Shown here in pieces: positions 25,294-32,771 of a stretch of DNA of 48,689 bases; position 1 is the first letter of the stretch; each line of letters opens with the position of its first letter. A model generated the notes under the pieces. The model had not been told where the DNA came from. It did no database searches and saw only the letters and a list, made by a program, of their open reading frames with translations. The position numbers and the translations under genes were made by a program. This stretch comes from Candidatus Gastranaerophilales bacterium (GTDB taxonomy: Bacteria; Cyanobacteriota; Vampirovibrionia; Gastranaerophilales; Gastranaerophilaceae). The stretch is from positions 1-48,689 of the forward strand of contig CALVAZ010000097.1 in the NCBI GenBank assembly GCA_944325675.1. Reading direction: 5' to 3'.

Positions 25294-27275
25294 ATCATTT
25301 CTCTAAGTTTTTTAAGCTTGTCACGAATTTCGGCCGCACGTTCAAAATCAAGAATTTTGGCAGCTTTATGCATGTCTTTTTCAAGTTTTTCAATAAGTTT
25401 TGGCAAATCTTTTGTATCTATACCTAAATCCACCATTTCTTCTGCAACAACATCTTCAAAATCTCTATAACTTGCAACAAGTGATAAAAGATTATTTTCA
25501 ATAGGTTTTTTGATAGTTTGGGGGATAATGCCATATTTTTTGTTATACGCAATTTGAATTTCTCTCCTGCGTTCAGTTTCTTTGATAGCTTTGTCCATAG
25601 ATTCAGTTATTTTGTCGGCATACATAATAACTTCACCACAAGCATTACGAGCAGCACGCCCAATTGTTTGGATCAGACTTGTTTCAGAACGCAAAAATCC
25701 TTCTTTGTCTGCATCCATAATTGCAACAAGTGAAACTTCCGGAATATCTAAGCCTTCACGCAAAAGATTAACCCCAATCAAAACATCGAATTCACCCAAT
25801 CTTAAATCACGCAATATCTCAACACGCTCTAGAGATTGAATTTCACTATGCAAATATCTTACTCTTATTCCTTCTTGAATAAAGAAATCCGTCAAATCTT
25901 CAGCCATCCTTTTAGTCAAAGTTGTTACAAGCACACGTTCATTTTTATCTGCACGTTTTTGAATTTCATTTTTCAAGTCGTTGATTTGTGTGTCAATTTG
26001 TCTAACAGATATCTTAGGATCAACAAGCCCCGTTGGTCTGATAATCTGCTCAACAATCTGCTCAGATGTTTCTCTTTCAAATTCTGCAGGTGTAGCCGAA
26101 ATATAAATTTTCTGCCCTACTTTTTCAAAAAATTCTTTAGAAGTGAGTGGTCTATTATCTTTTGCACAAGGTAACCTGAAACCATATTCAATCAAAGTAT
26201 CTTTTCTTGAAGCGTCCCCATGGCTCATACCTTTTAATTGAGGTAACGTAACGTGCGATTCATCAATAATTGTTAAAAAATCACCTTTAAAATAATCCAA
26301 CAGAGTTGCAGGAGGAGAACCCGGCGGTCTGCGCTCAATTATTCTTGAATAATTTTCAATACCGGAACAATAGCCCATTTCTTTAATCATTTCCATGTCA
26401 TATTTAACACGCTGTTCAAGCCTTTGCGCTTCAACCAATTTATTTTGATTATTTAATTCTACAAGCCTATCTTTTAATTCTTTTCGAATTAAATCCATGG
26501 TCTCATCAACATTTTCGTCGTAAGAAAGATAATGCACCGCAGGATATATAACGACGCTTTCGGGAGCCTCCAAAATTTCACCTGAAACATTATCTATTCT
26601 TATGATTTTTTCGATTTCATCACCACAGAAATAAATTCTGGTCACGATTTTCTCATAGGCCGGCATAATTTCAACAATATCACCGCTGGCTCTAAAAGTA
26701 GAACGCTCCAGCACCAAATCATTACGCTTATATTGAACGCTTACAAGGTGTCTTAACAAATCATCTCTTGCGACTTCATCACCCACCTTGAGCTCTACAG
26801 AACCTTTAAAATAGTTTTCCGGTAATCCTAAACCGTAAATGCAACTGACTGATGCAACAATAATTACATCGTTTCGTTCATTTAAGCACCTTGTTGCATT
26901 ATGACGTAATCTATCTATTTCTTCGTTAATAGATGCAGTCTTTTCAATATATGTGTCTGTTCTTGGGATATAAGCCTCGGGTTGATAATAATCATAATAA
27001 CTTATGAAATACTCAACAGCATTTTCAGGGAAAAGCTCTTTAAATTCATTATAAAGCTGTGCTGCCAAAGTTTTGTTATGCGCAATAATCAACGCAGGTT
27101 TTTGGACTTTTTCAATAACGTTAGCAATAGTAAAAGTTTTACCCGAACCTGTGATACCAAGCAAGGTTTGTGCATCATCGCCATTTTTCAAACCGTCCAC
27201 CAAAGCCTCAATCGCTTTTGGCTGATCACCTGAAGGTTTGTATTTTGAATGAATCTTAAACTCTTTGTACTGCAT
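25290..27275 (-). CDS. uvrB: Excinuclease ABC subunit B
   Basis: 661 aa, normal length. UvrB is the damage-verifying helicase-like subunit of UvrABC nucleotide excision repair. Walker [13 protein letters not shown] is near residue 42, the DNA-probing beta-hairpin is [20 protein letters not shown], motif VI includes QTIGRAARN, and the C-terminal UVR domain ([20 protein letters not shown]) binds UvrC. The ATG has no Shine-Dalgarno; an extended -10 ends 8 bases upstream, suggesting a leaderless transcript in addition to read-through from the preceding gene. Confidence 0.97.
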   Translation of the reverse strand: MQYKEFKIHSKYKPSGDQPKAIEALVDGLKNGDDAQTLLGITGSGKTFTIANVIEKVQKPALIIAHNKTLAAQLYNEFKELFPENAVEYFISYYDYYQPEAYIPRTDTYIEKTASINEEIDRLRHNATRCLNERNDVIIVASVSCIYGLGLPENYFKGSVELKVGDEVARDDLLRHLVSVQYKRNDLVLERSTFRASGDIVEIMPAYEKIVTRIYFCGDEIEKIIRIDNVSGEILEAPESVVIYPAVHYLSYDENVDETMDLIRKELKDRLVELNNQNKLVEAQRLEQRVKYDMEMIKEMGYCSGIENYSRIIERRPPGSPPATLLDYFKGDFLTIIDESHVTLPQLKGMSHGDASRKDTLIEYGFRLPCAKDNRPLTSKEFFEKVGQKIYISATPAEFERETSEQIVEQIIRPTGLVDPKISVRQIDTQINDLKNEIQKRADKNERVLVTTLTKRMAEDLTDFFIQEGIRVRYLHSEIQSLERVEILRDLRLGEFDVLIGVNLLREGLDIPEVSLVAIMDADKEGFLRSETSLIQTIGRAARNACGEVIMYADKITESMDKAIKETERRREIQIAYNKKYGIIPQTIKKPIENNLLSLVASYRDFEDVVAEEMVDLGIDTKDLPKLIEKLEKDMHKAAKILDFERAAEIRDKLKKLREMI

Positions 27276-27283
27276 AACAAAAG

Positions 27284-27292
27284 TCTATAACA
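27284..27292 (-). promoter_or_regulatory. Extended -10 of uvrB, close to the ATG
   Basis: TG-T-TATAGA on the minus strand (27292-27284) ends 8 bases before the uvrB ATG. The -35 is poor. Confidence 0.35.
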
Positions 27293-27311
27293 AATAAATG
27301 CACATTTCCAC

Positions 27312-27623
27312 TTAAACAGATGCTAAAATCCTCGATACAAAAATATCTTTTTCACTTTCTGTTAATATCAAAGCAGCATTTTCCGGCAACGCAAGCCTTG
27401 CATTAAGATAGGATCTGATAAGTTTCTTTTGTTCATCTTCAGTAAATTCAAACCAAACAGGTGTATAGGCAATTTTATTTAATACCATACATTCAATATC
27501 CTCCAACATTTCTAAATCCGCCTGAACATGGGAAGGATAAGCTGATTTTTTTTCTACTTTTTTGTCAGACTTCTTGTCAGAAGATTTTTTCTTTTCATCT
27601 TTAAATCTGTCGCTTAAACCCAA
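27312..27623 (-). CDS. Small protein resembling a CpaF N-terminal helical domain
   Basis: 103 aa. Residues 1-30 are Lys/Asp/Ser rich and probably disordered. Residues 35-103 form predicted helices: LEMLEDIECMVLNKIAY, then EDEQKKLIRSYLNARLA and LTESEKDIFVSRILASV. This pattern resembles the three-helix region that precedes the GLGPLEPLL segment of CpaF/TadA secretion ATPases, but the ATPase domain is absent (weak similarity, inference). It starts 8 bases after the CpaE-like gene, in one operon with it, which gives some support for a Tad-type link. Confidence 0.62.
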   Translation of the reverse strand: MGLSDRFKDEKKKSSDKKSDKKVEKKSAYPSHVQADLEMLEDIECMVLNKIAYTPVWFEFTEDEQKKLIRSYLNARLALPENAALILTESEKDIFVSRILASV

Positions 27624-27631
27624 AATGCCTC

Positions 27632-28807
27632 CTAATCTAATATACCATTATACTTTTTGACTAAATTTTCACGATAAATACAATCCGTCAAATGCAACGC
27701 CAAGTCTCTATAACTTTTGGCAACATTTGAATCCGGATTTATATCACTTACAGGAATTCCTTTATTTATTGATGACATCATTGTAAAATAATTGTTAGGA
27801 ATTTTCCAGTAAACCTTTTTACCCATAACGCTTTCAATATCGTCAATACTGACCTCGTCATTTTCCATATATCTGTTCAAAATAATTTGTGTCTTATTTT
27901 TATCAAATCCGAGTCTTTCAAACAACTCCAGACATCTTTGAGAATTTCTTAGAGCAGGTAAATTCGCAACCGTTACAAGAAATATCAAATCAGATTCAGT
28001 CAAAGCAGCAATATTTTTTGCATCAAAACTTGACTCGGCATCAACAACTATATACGAAAAAGTTTCCTTCAAAATCGAAAATAACTTTGTTATGTGCTGT
28101 GGTGAAATATCTGCAGCCTGCTTAAAAAACGGAGGATCTGCCAAAACGTACAAACTGGTCTGCTTGTATCTTTCAAGAGTGCTCAGCAAAAAATCCTCAT
28201 TCATTTTATTAAGATTTTCCAACATATATGAAATATTAAAGGACGGTTTTAAGTCCATAAATGTGGTAATATCGCCCAATTGAAAATTCAAATCCAACAA
28301 CGCGACTTTTTCTTTTGTGATTTTGGCCAACTCCAGCGCCAAATTTGATGCAATTGAAGTTTTTCCGATACCGCCTTTGTTGGAAAAAATCGAAATAATT
28401 TTACATTTTGTTCCTTTTTTAGCAACGCAATATAAAGACTCATTAATTCTTTCAAAAGCATCAAAAAGTTCTGTTTTGATTATAGGTAATGCTAAAAACT
28501 CCTTAGCCCCCGCTCTCATAACCCTCACGATTAAATCTACTGAAGGATTGTCTGAAAGCACCAATACCTTGCAATTATGGATATTTTTTGTAACATCTTC
28601 AACAAAATCTAATTTAGCATCCGTTTTGTCGGAAATATCAACAATTAAAACAGATTTATCCAGAGAATTTAAAGTATCAAATATCTCCATATATTCAGGG
28701 AAATTATCAAGCAAATCAAAACCGTGGAATTCCCCGACATACATAGACAAAATACGTCTTGTTTGCTCGTTATCGGTTAAAATTATAGTTGAAACCCTAT
28801 CCTGCAT
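27632..28807 (-). CDS. CpaE/TadZ-like ParA/MinD-family ATPase
   Basis: 391 aa. Residues 1-125 form a receiver-like domain (LIVDISD, VLVLSDNPSVDLIVRVMRAG) lacking a clear full set of phospho-acceptor residues, typical of CpaE/TadZ. Then a deviant Walker A KGGIGKT (144-150), a region with LLDLNFQLGDITTFM, and VVDAESSFD (Walker B-like). CpaE/TadZ proteins localise Flp/Tad pilus machinery at the pole. No other tad gene is in the window. It starts directly after a good promoter whose -10 ends 6 bases before the ATG, with no Shine-Dalgarno, so it is probably leaderless. Confidence 0.85.
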   Translation of the reverse strand: MQDRVSTIILTDNEQTRRILSMYVGEFHGFDLLDNFPEYMEIFDTLNSLDKSVLIVDISDKTDAKLDFVEDVTKNIHNCKVLVLSDNPSVDLIVRVMRAGAKEFLALPIIKTELFDAFERINESLYCVAKKGTKCKIISIFSNKGGIGKTSIASNLALELAKITKEKVALLDLNFQLGDITTFMDLKPSFNISYMLENLNKMNEDFLLSTLERYKQTSLYVLADPPFFKQAADISPQHITKLFSILKETFSYIVVDAESSFDAKNIAALTESDLIFLVTVANLPALRNSQRCLELFERLGFDKNKTQIILNRYMENDEVSIDDIESVMGKKVYWKIPNNYFTMMSSINKGIPVSDINPDSNVAKSYRDLALHLTDCIYRENLVKKYNGILD

Positions 28808-28813
28808 ACAATA

Positions 28814-28842
28814 ATTCTAGCATATTTTTCAAAATGTATCAA
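28814..28842 (-). promoter_or_regulatory. Promoter of the CpaE-like gene (leaderless)
   Basis: TTGATA (28842-28837), 17 bases ending in TGC, TAGAAT (28819-28814). Six bases then separate the -10 from the ATG at 28807, placing the expected +1 on the A of ATG. Confidence 0.7.
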
Positions 28843-28843
28843 T

Positions 28844-29024
28844 AAAAAAATAAAGCCCCAAACGAGCGCGATTTTGTTACCTGCTGGTCTCGCAGGTGGG
28901 TGAGCGCCTCGGCAAATCCGTTTCCCGCTGGCGATTGTTAATCGGCGGGTATACTGCAATGCCTGACAGAGTCAACTCTCCCTTTTAATATAATGTAGGA
29001 ACAAAATTAACACCCGTCCGGAGC
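28844..29024 (-). ncRNA. ssrS: Structured RNA, probable 6S RNA
   Basis: A roughly 180-nt minus-strand transcript, GC-richer than its surroundings, with no reading frame. The promoter predicts a start at 29024, exactly the first base of a 12-bp closing stem pairing 29024-29013 with 28866-28855; several G-U pairs become mismatches on the other strand, so orientation is clear. A second 8-bp helix pairs 29007-29000 with 28878-28871. An asymmetric central bubble follows, with a small hairpin on the 3' side (28896-28880). The terminal arm contains CCCGC/GCGGG (28949-28945 with 28928-28924) capped by CGATT/AATCG (28944-28940 with 28936-28932). The 3' end is GGGGC then UUUAUUUUUUU. Length, rod shape, bubble and 3' hairpin fit 6S RNA, which binds sigma70 RNA polymerase. 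I see no SRP, tmRNA or RNase P signature. Family assignment is inference; existence of the RNA is well supported. Confidence 0.6.
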
Positions 29025-29030
29025 ATATAC

Positions 29031-29059
29031 ATTTTAACACGTATTTTTTTGCTTTTCAA
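29031..29059 (-). promoter_or_regulatory. Promoter of the structured RNA
   Basis: TTGAAA (29059-29054), 17 bases, TAAAAT (29036-29031), with the predicted +1 at 29024. Confidence 0.75.
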
Positions 29060-29072
29060 CAGCCTGACAAAA

Positions 29073-31073
29073 CTACCATCTCATAGCCAAAGTTTCCATA
29101 GCTTTCTTTTCAGCTAAATCAGCTCTTGAAAGTGCCGCAAGCCCGGCAGATTGGTCTTCACCCTTAATTTGAACACCCACAGGTGAGGGAATATATGTTC
29201 TCAGAGGTTCTTGGACTTTATCTTCATCGTTTTTATCACCGTTTACAATAGTTGTATTATTTATATTATTTGTTACAGTTGATGTCGGAGATTGGTATTT
29301 TTGTCCGTTTTGGTACATATTTATCAAGTTTGACTGACTGTTAGGAACTACAGAAGGATTTTGTGCGAAGGGATTATTTTGCGCATTTTGCAATTGATTC
29401 TGGAGTTCATTGATTTGCGCTTCATTAACTTCAGGTTCTTTTTCTTCATCCAAAACAGATTTTGTAGGCCTGCCGAAGACCTTATGCTCAGCTTTTGTAC
29501 ATAACTTTGCAACAACAGGGACAATCAGCGCCATCGGTATAGCTACCCTTAAAGGAATACCCGCAAGATTTTTAAGTGCATTAGGAATTTTCCTCAATAA
29601 ATTCAAATTCAATTTACTTGCAGATTTGTAAGCTGCACGAGTTTCGTTACCAACATTTATAACACGACCTATACCTTTAAATAATCTTGTAATAGGATTT
29701 TTAACATTAGCTTTTAACATATCGGATAAGGCTTTCTTCGCAGCTTTATATTCAGCTTTTGTTGCAAAACCACCCATTGCAGCTTTTTCATTGAATGCCT
29801 TTAATGCAGTTCGATAAGCCTCAACACCATTTTTATCAAGACCAGCGTATTTCATACCACCGACCTTGTGCATTGCCATATAACCAAACGGTAATGCCAT
29901 AAAGTAAGCAAAGTCGTTTACAAACCTTTCAGATAAAGTCTTAAATTTTTCACCCTTAGGTGCAATAAGCGTATTTGCCAACATATCTCCAAAAATGAAT
30001 GCCTGCATAAATACCGCTAATTTACCGCCTGCAAATCTGTTTGTTGTACCTTCTAAGAAATATCCAAGAGCCTTTGGTAAAAATCTGCCTAACTTTGTTT
30101 TGTTGCCTTTACCAAGAGTAGCAGCAAGTTTATTTCTCAACTCAGGAATAGAAACTTTTCTTCCCCAAAGATGAGCCCATACTTTACCAAGGGTTCCATG
30201 TTTCCTATAAACAGTAATACTCATTTTATCATCTGCTTTAAGCAAAGCTTCATAAATTTTGTCAACATTCTTTAATGCATCTTTGGACACATCTTGAAAT
30301 TCAGCTAAATTTCTGAAACCGAGTTTACGGGCTTTTATATGCTCTGCATAGCTATGCAACCCTGCAAAACCTTTTTTCTTAAATATCTTGTCAATGCTTT
30401 CAGGCTTTACTCCCAAAGCCTTTAATTCTTCTTTTGCTAATGCGGCAGTTCTATCTGCACCTTTTAAATTTTTAATGGAATTTGCAAAATTATCAATTTG
30501 AGCTTGTGTGTAACCGAATTGTTCCAGTTTTTGAACACTATTAATAGGTTTCATAAAATACCCGAACAACTGATCGGTATCCATAGCCAAAAAGCCTTTC
30601 AGACCTGCGCCAATACTTTTAGCATGTTTCCACTCAGATTGAGTCGGAGTATTACCAATAGCATAGGCAAGTTTATTTTTACCGGTAACCCAACGCCAAG
30701 CATTACCAATACTATTATAAACCTTTCGTGTGCCTTTACCTATAGCAGTACTTGTAAATTTTTCTTGAACCCTGTCACCCCAATTACCAAACCTGCCTAA
30801 AACGGAATCTTCGTACTTACCGCCACATTTAACTCCATATTTATCCATCGCTTGAGAGAGCAAATACCAAGTACCTAATGATAATCCTAAGGTTGTTGCC
30901 GGGTTCGTCCCCTCAGATGCTTTTACACGATTTGCAAGATAAGAATTATCTACCGTCTGTTTTACAGCCTGAGCATCAAGTGCCTGCATAGATGGATTAA
31001 CTGCACCAAAACTTGATTGGTTTAAAGGCTTATACTGCAAATTATAATTCTGATTTATATTATTACTAACCAT
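29073..31073 (-). CDS. Large hypothetical membrane-associated protein, 666 aa
   Basis: Starts MVSNNINQNYNLQYKPLNQS at 31073; the longer frame from 31136 adds an unlikely Cys/Phe-rich extension and covers the TAGGT upstream of 31073. Hydrophobic stretches lie around LGLSLGTWYLL (about 60), a middle pair (AVFMQAFIFGDMLANTLI and FAYFMALPFGYMAM), and VAIPMALIVPVVAKL (about 535). Between them are Lys-rich helical regions. The C-terminal 130 residues are Asn/Gln rich and disordered. No known domain. It resembles the two glycine-zipper proteins (7.6-10 kb) in general composition, with hydrophobic segments set in basic helices plus an Asn/Gln tail, but I cannot show homology. It lies just upstream of the structured RNA. 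Confidence 0.7.
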   Translation of the reverse strand: MVSNNINQNYNLQYKPLNQSSFGAVNPSMQALDAQAVKQTVDNSYLANRVKASEGTNPATTLGLSLGTWYLLSQAMDKYGVKCGGKYEDSVLGRFGNWGDRVQEKFTSTAIGKGTRKVYNSIGNAWRWVTGKNKLAYAIGNTPTQSEWKHAKSIGAGLKGFLAMDTDQLFGYFMKPINSVQKLEQFGYTQAQIDNFANSIKNLKGADRTAALAKEELKALGVKPESIDKIFKKKGFAGLHSYAEHIKARKLGFRNLAEFQDVSKDALKNVDKIYEALLKADDKMSITVYRKHGTLGKVWAHLWGRKVSIPELRNKLAATLGKGNKTKLGRFLPKALGYFLEGTTNRFAGGKLAVFMQAFIFGDMLANTLIAPKGEKFKTLSERFVNDFAYFMALPFGYMAMHKVGGMKYAGLDKNGVEAYRTALKAFNEKAAMGGFATKAEYKAAKKALSDMLKANVKNPITRLFKGIGRVINVGNETRAAYKSASKLNLNLLRKIPNALKNLAGIPLRVAIPMALIVPVVAKLCTKAEHKVFGRPTKSVLDEEKEPEVNEAQINELQNQLQNAQNNPFAQNPSVVPNSQSNLINMYQNGQKYQSPTSTVTNNINNTTIVNGDKNDEDKVQEPLRTYIPSPVGVQIKGEDQSAGLAALSRADLAEKKAMETLAMRW

Positions 31074-31239
31074 AATACCTACAATTTTCCCTACAATATT
31101 ATAAAAACAAAATCCGCATCTAAATTGCCTTTTCAAAACTTATATTACGAAATGTAACAACTTTTAGCATTTTTGAAATTTAGCCAAGAGTATATACTTT
31201 ATATATATGTAAGAGATGAGATAACAGAGAGGCTTTAAA

Positions 31240-31410
31240 ATGGCAGTAGCTAATTTAAAAAAGATTGATGAAAAACTCAAAAATATCTACAGCGAACAAG
31301 TTACAACAAATCAAACCAATGCACAGCCTTATGTTGACCGCTCAGATTTATTATTTGAACAAATGAATTTTATAGCATTCAATAACAAACAAGCTTTACA
31401 TTTAATCTAA
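31240..31410 (+). CDS. Small hypothetical protein, 56 aa
   Basis: Starts MAVANLKKIDEKLKNIYSEQ after AGAGAGG seven bases upstream, ends NNKQALHLI. Polar and helical, with no signal peptide. It lies between the divergent 666-aa protein gene and the terminator at 31474. The strong ribosome-binding site and own terminator support a real gene; function unknown. Confidence 0.55.
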   Translation: MAVANLKKIDEKLKNIYSEQVTTNQTNAQPYVDRSDLLFEQMNFIAFNNKQALHLI

Positions 31411-31473
31411 TATCCTATATTCCTACTAAAATTTTTTAACTAACTCCAATTAATTTTTCCCCTACAAATTTTC

Positions 31474-31504
31474 ACCTGATTTTCACAAAAGTCAGGTTTT
31501 TTTT
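31474..31504 (+). terminator. Intrinsic terminator after the 56-aa gene
   Basis: ACCTGA / TCAGGT stem with a 12-base loop, then seven or more T. Confidence 0.75.
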
Positions 31505-31525
31505 ATGCATTTTTTAATAAAATCG

Positions 31526-31534
31526 TGCTAAAAT
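31526..31534 (+). promoter_or_regulatory. Extended -10 of nadD (leaderless)
   Basis: TGC-TAAAAT ends at 31534, six bases before the nadD ATG at 31541, so the transcript should begin at or next to the ATG. Confidence 0.55.
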
Positions 31535-31540
31535 AAGGGT

Positions 31541-32131
31541 ATGAAACTGTGCGTATTTCAAGGAACATTTAATCCGATACATCTTGCTCATTTAAAAATG
31601 GCCGATTTTGTGCTGAAAAATTACAACTTTGACAAGATAATTTTTATACCGGCATACAGACCACCTCATAAAAATTATGATATAAAACTTACACCACACA
31701 GAATGGAAATGGTTAAACTAGCAACACATATAAACCCGAGATTTAACGTTTCTGATATAGAATACCAAAATGAGAGAAACTCCTATACATATCTAACGAT
31801 TTTAGAATTGTATAAAAAGTATGATATAGAAGGGAAAATAAACTTTATAATCGGAACAGACGCTTTCAAAAAAATCGATACATGGTACGAAGCTGACAAA
31901 CTGAAAAATTTAGTTGATTTTATAGTTTTTTCAAGAGAAAACGAACCGGACACAGCAAAATACGACGAACTCAAATCAAAAGGTTACAACTTTAATTTTG
32001 CAAAAATGGATTTTGAAGACATATCATCAACAAACATAAGACAAAGTATTAAAGCAGGAAAAGATATAAGTAAATATGTTACAAATAATGTAAAAGGATA
32101 TATAGAAACACATGGTTTATACAAGAATTAG
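31541..32131 (+). CDS. nadD: Nicotinate-nucleotide adenylyltransferase
   Basis: 196 aa. It joins nicotinate mononucleotide and ATP to deamido-NAD, a step common to de novo and salvage NAD synthesis. The nucleotidyltransferase motif QGTFNPIHLAH is at residues 7-17, with IPAYRPPHK and FIIGTDAFKKIDTW following and the C-terminal SSTNIRQSIKAG motif. Length normal. It overlaps yqeK by 20 bases, a conserved pair. No Shine-Dalgarno at useful spacing; likely leaderless. Confidence 0.95.
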   Translation: MKLCVFQGTFNPIHLAHLKMADFVLKNYNFDKIIFIPAYRPPHKNYDIKLTPHRMEMVKLATHINPRFNVSDIEYQNERNSYTYLTILELYKKYDIEGKINFIIGTDAFKKIDTWYEADKLKNLVDFIVFSRENEPDTAKYDELKSKGYNFNFAKMDFEDISSTNIRQSIKAGKDISKYVTNNVKGYIETHGLYKN

Positions 32132-32714
32132 TGAAGAAGAAATTTTGAAATGGTTAAAAGAAAATCTTACAGAAGAAAGATATATACACTGTTTGGGAAC
32201 TGCTGAATGTGCAAGAGAACTGGCACAAAAATACGGACAAGATGAAGTAAAAGCTTACATTGCCGGACTTCTCCACGATTGTGCAAAATGTTTTGACAAA
32301 GAAAAACTTCTTGAGCTAATACACAAAAATATGGAAATTGACGAGAGTGAATTAATGAACTACAAAACGCTTCACGCACCAGTCAGTGCTTACTGTGCAA
32401 ACAAAGATTTTGGAGTCTGCGATGACGAAATTTTATCTGCAATAAGATGGCATACTCTTGGGAAAAAAGATATGACAACCTTTGAAAAAATAATATTCCT
32501 TGCTGATAAAATTGAGCCAAATACACGCGATGAGGAGTACCGAAAACAAATTTATGAAATTTTAGAAGAAGAAAACGGTCTTGATAAAGCACTTTTAAAG
32601 TGCTATAAGGAAACAATTAAAAGCCTGGTAAAAAGAAATCTAAAAATTTGCCCGCTGACTATTGACATATATAACAAACTTTTAGATTTAACAAATGGTA
32701 AAGAATGTAAATAA
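32112..32714 (+). CDS. yqeK: YqeK-type HD hydrolase (diadenosine tetraphosphatase)
   Basis: 200 aa. An HD-domain phosphohydrolase that cleaves Ap4A symmetrically to ADP. Metal ligands are visible in HCLGTAECARELAQ, IAGLLHDCAK (the HD pair), and IRWHTLGKKDM, followed by IIFLADKIEPNTRD. Start MVYTRISEEEILKWL lies inside the nadD 3' end. The nadD-yqeK order is common in Firmicutes and cyanobacteria; RsfS, often next, is absent here. Confidence 0.92.
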   Translation: MVYTRISEEEILKWLKENLTEERYIHCLGTAECARELAQKYGQDEVKAYIAGLLHDCAKCFDKEKLLELIHKNMEIDESELMNYKTLHAPVSAYCANKDFGVCDDEILSAIRWHTLGKKDMTTFEKIIFLADKIEPNTRDEEYRKQIYEILEEENGLDKALLKCYKETIKSLVKRNLKICPLTIDIYNKLLDLTNGKECK

Positions 32715-32738
32715 AAGCAGATAAAAGTCTTATATTCA

Positions 32739-32747
32739 TGCTAAAAT
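32739..32747 (+). promoter_or_regulatory. Extended -10 of the Tudor-tail protein gene
   Basis: TGC-TAAAAT, 24 bases before the ATG at 32772, leaving a short leader with GAGGGAAC as ribosome-binding site. Confidence 0.5.
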
Positions 32748-32771
32748 AAATCCATAAAGAGGGAACTGCCT

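Noticed and set aside
27312-27623. Truncated cpaF pseudogene
   Set aside because: No remains of the ATPase core follow the stop, the frame is intact with its own start, and uvrB begins 36 bases later; a free domain or unrelated protein is more likely.
28844-29024. SRP RNA, tmRNA or RNase P RNA
   Set aside because: None of their signature sequences (SRP GGUCAGGUCCGGAAGGA-type loop, tRNA-like tmRNA end, RNase P conserved cores) is visible, and the length and rod shape fit 6S better.
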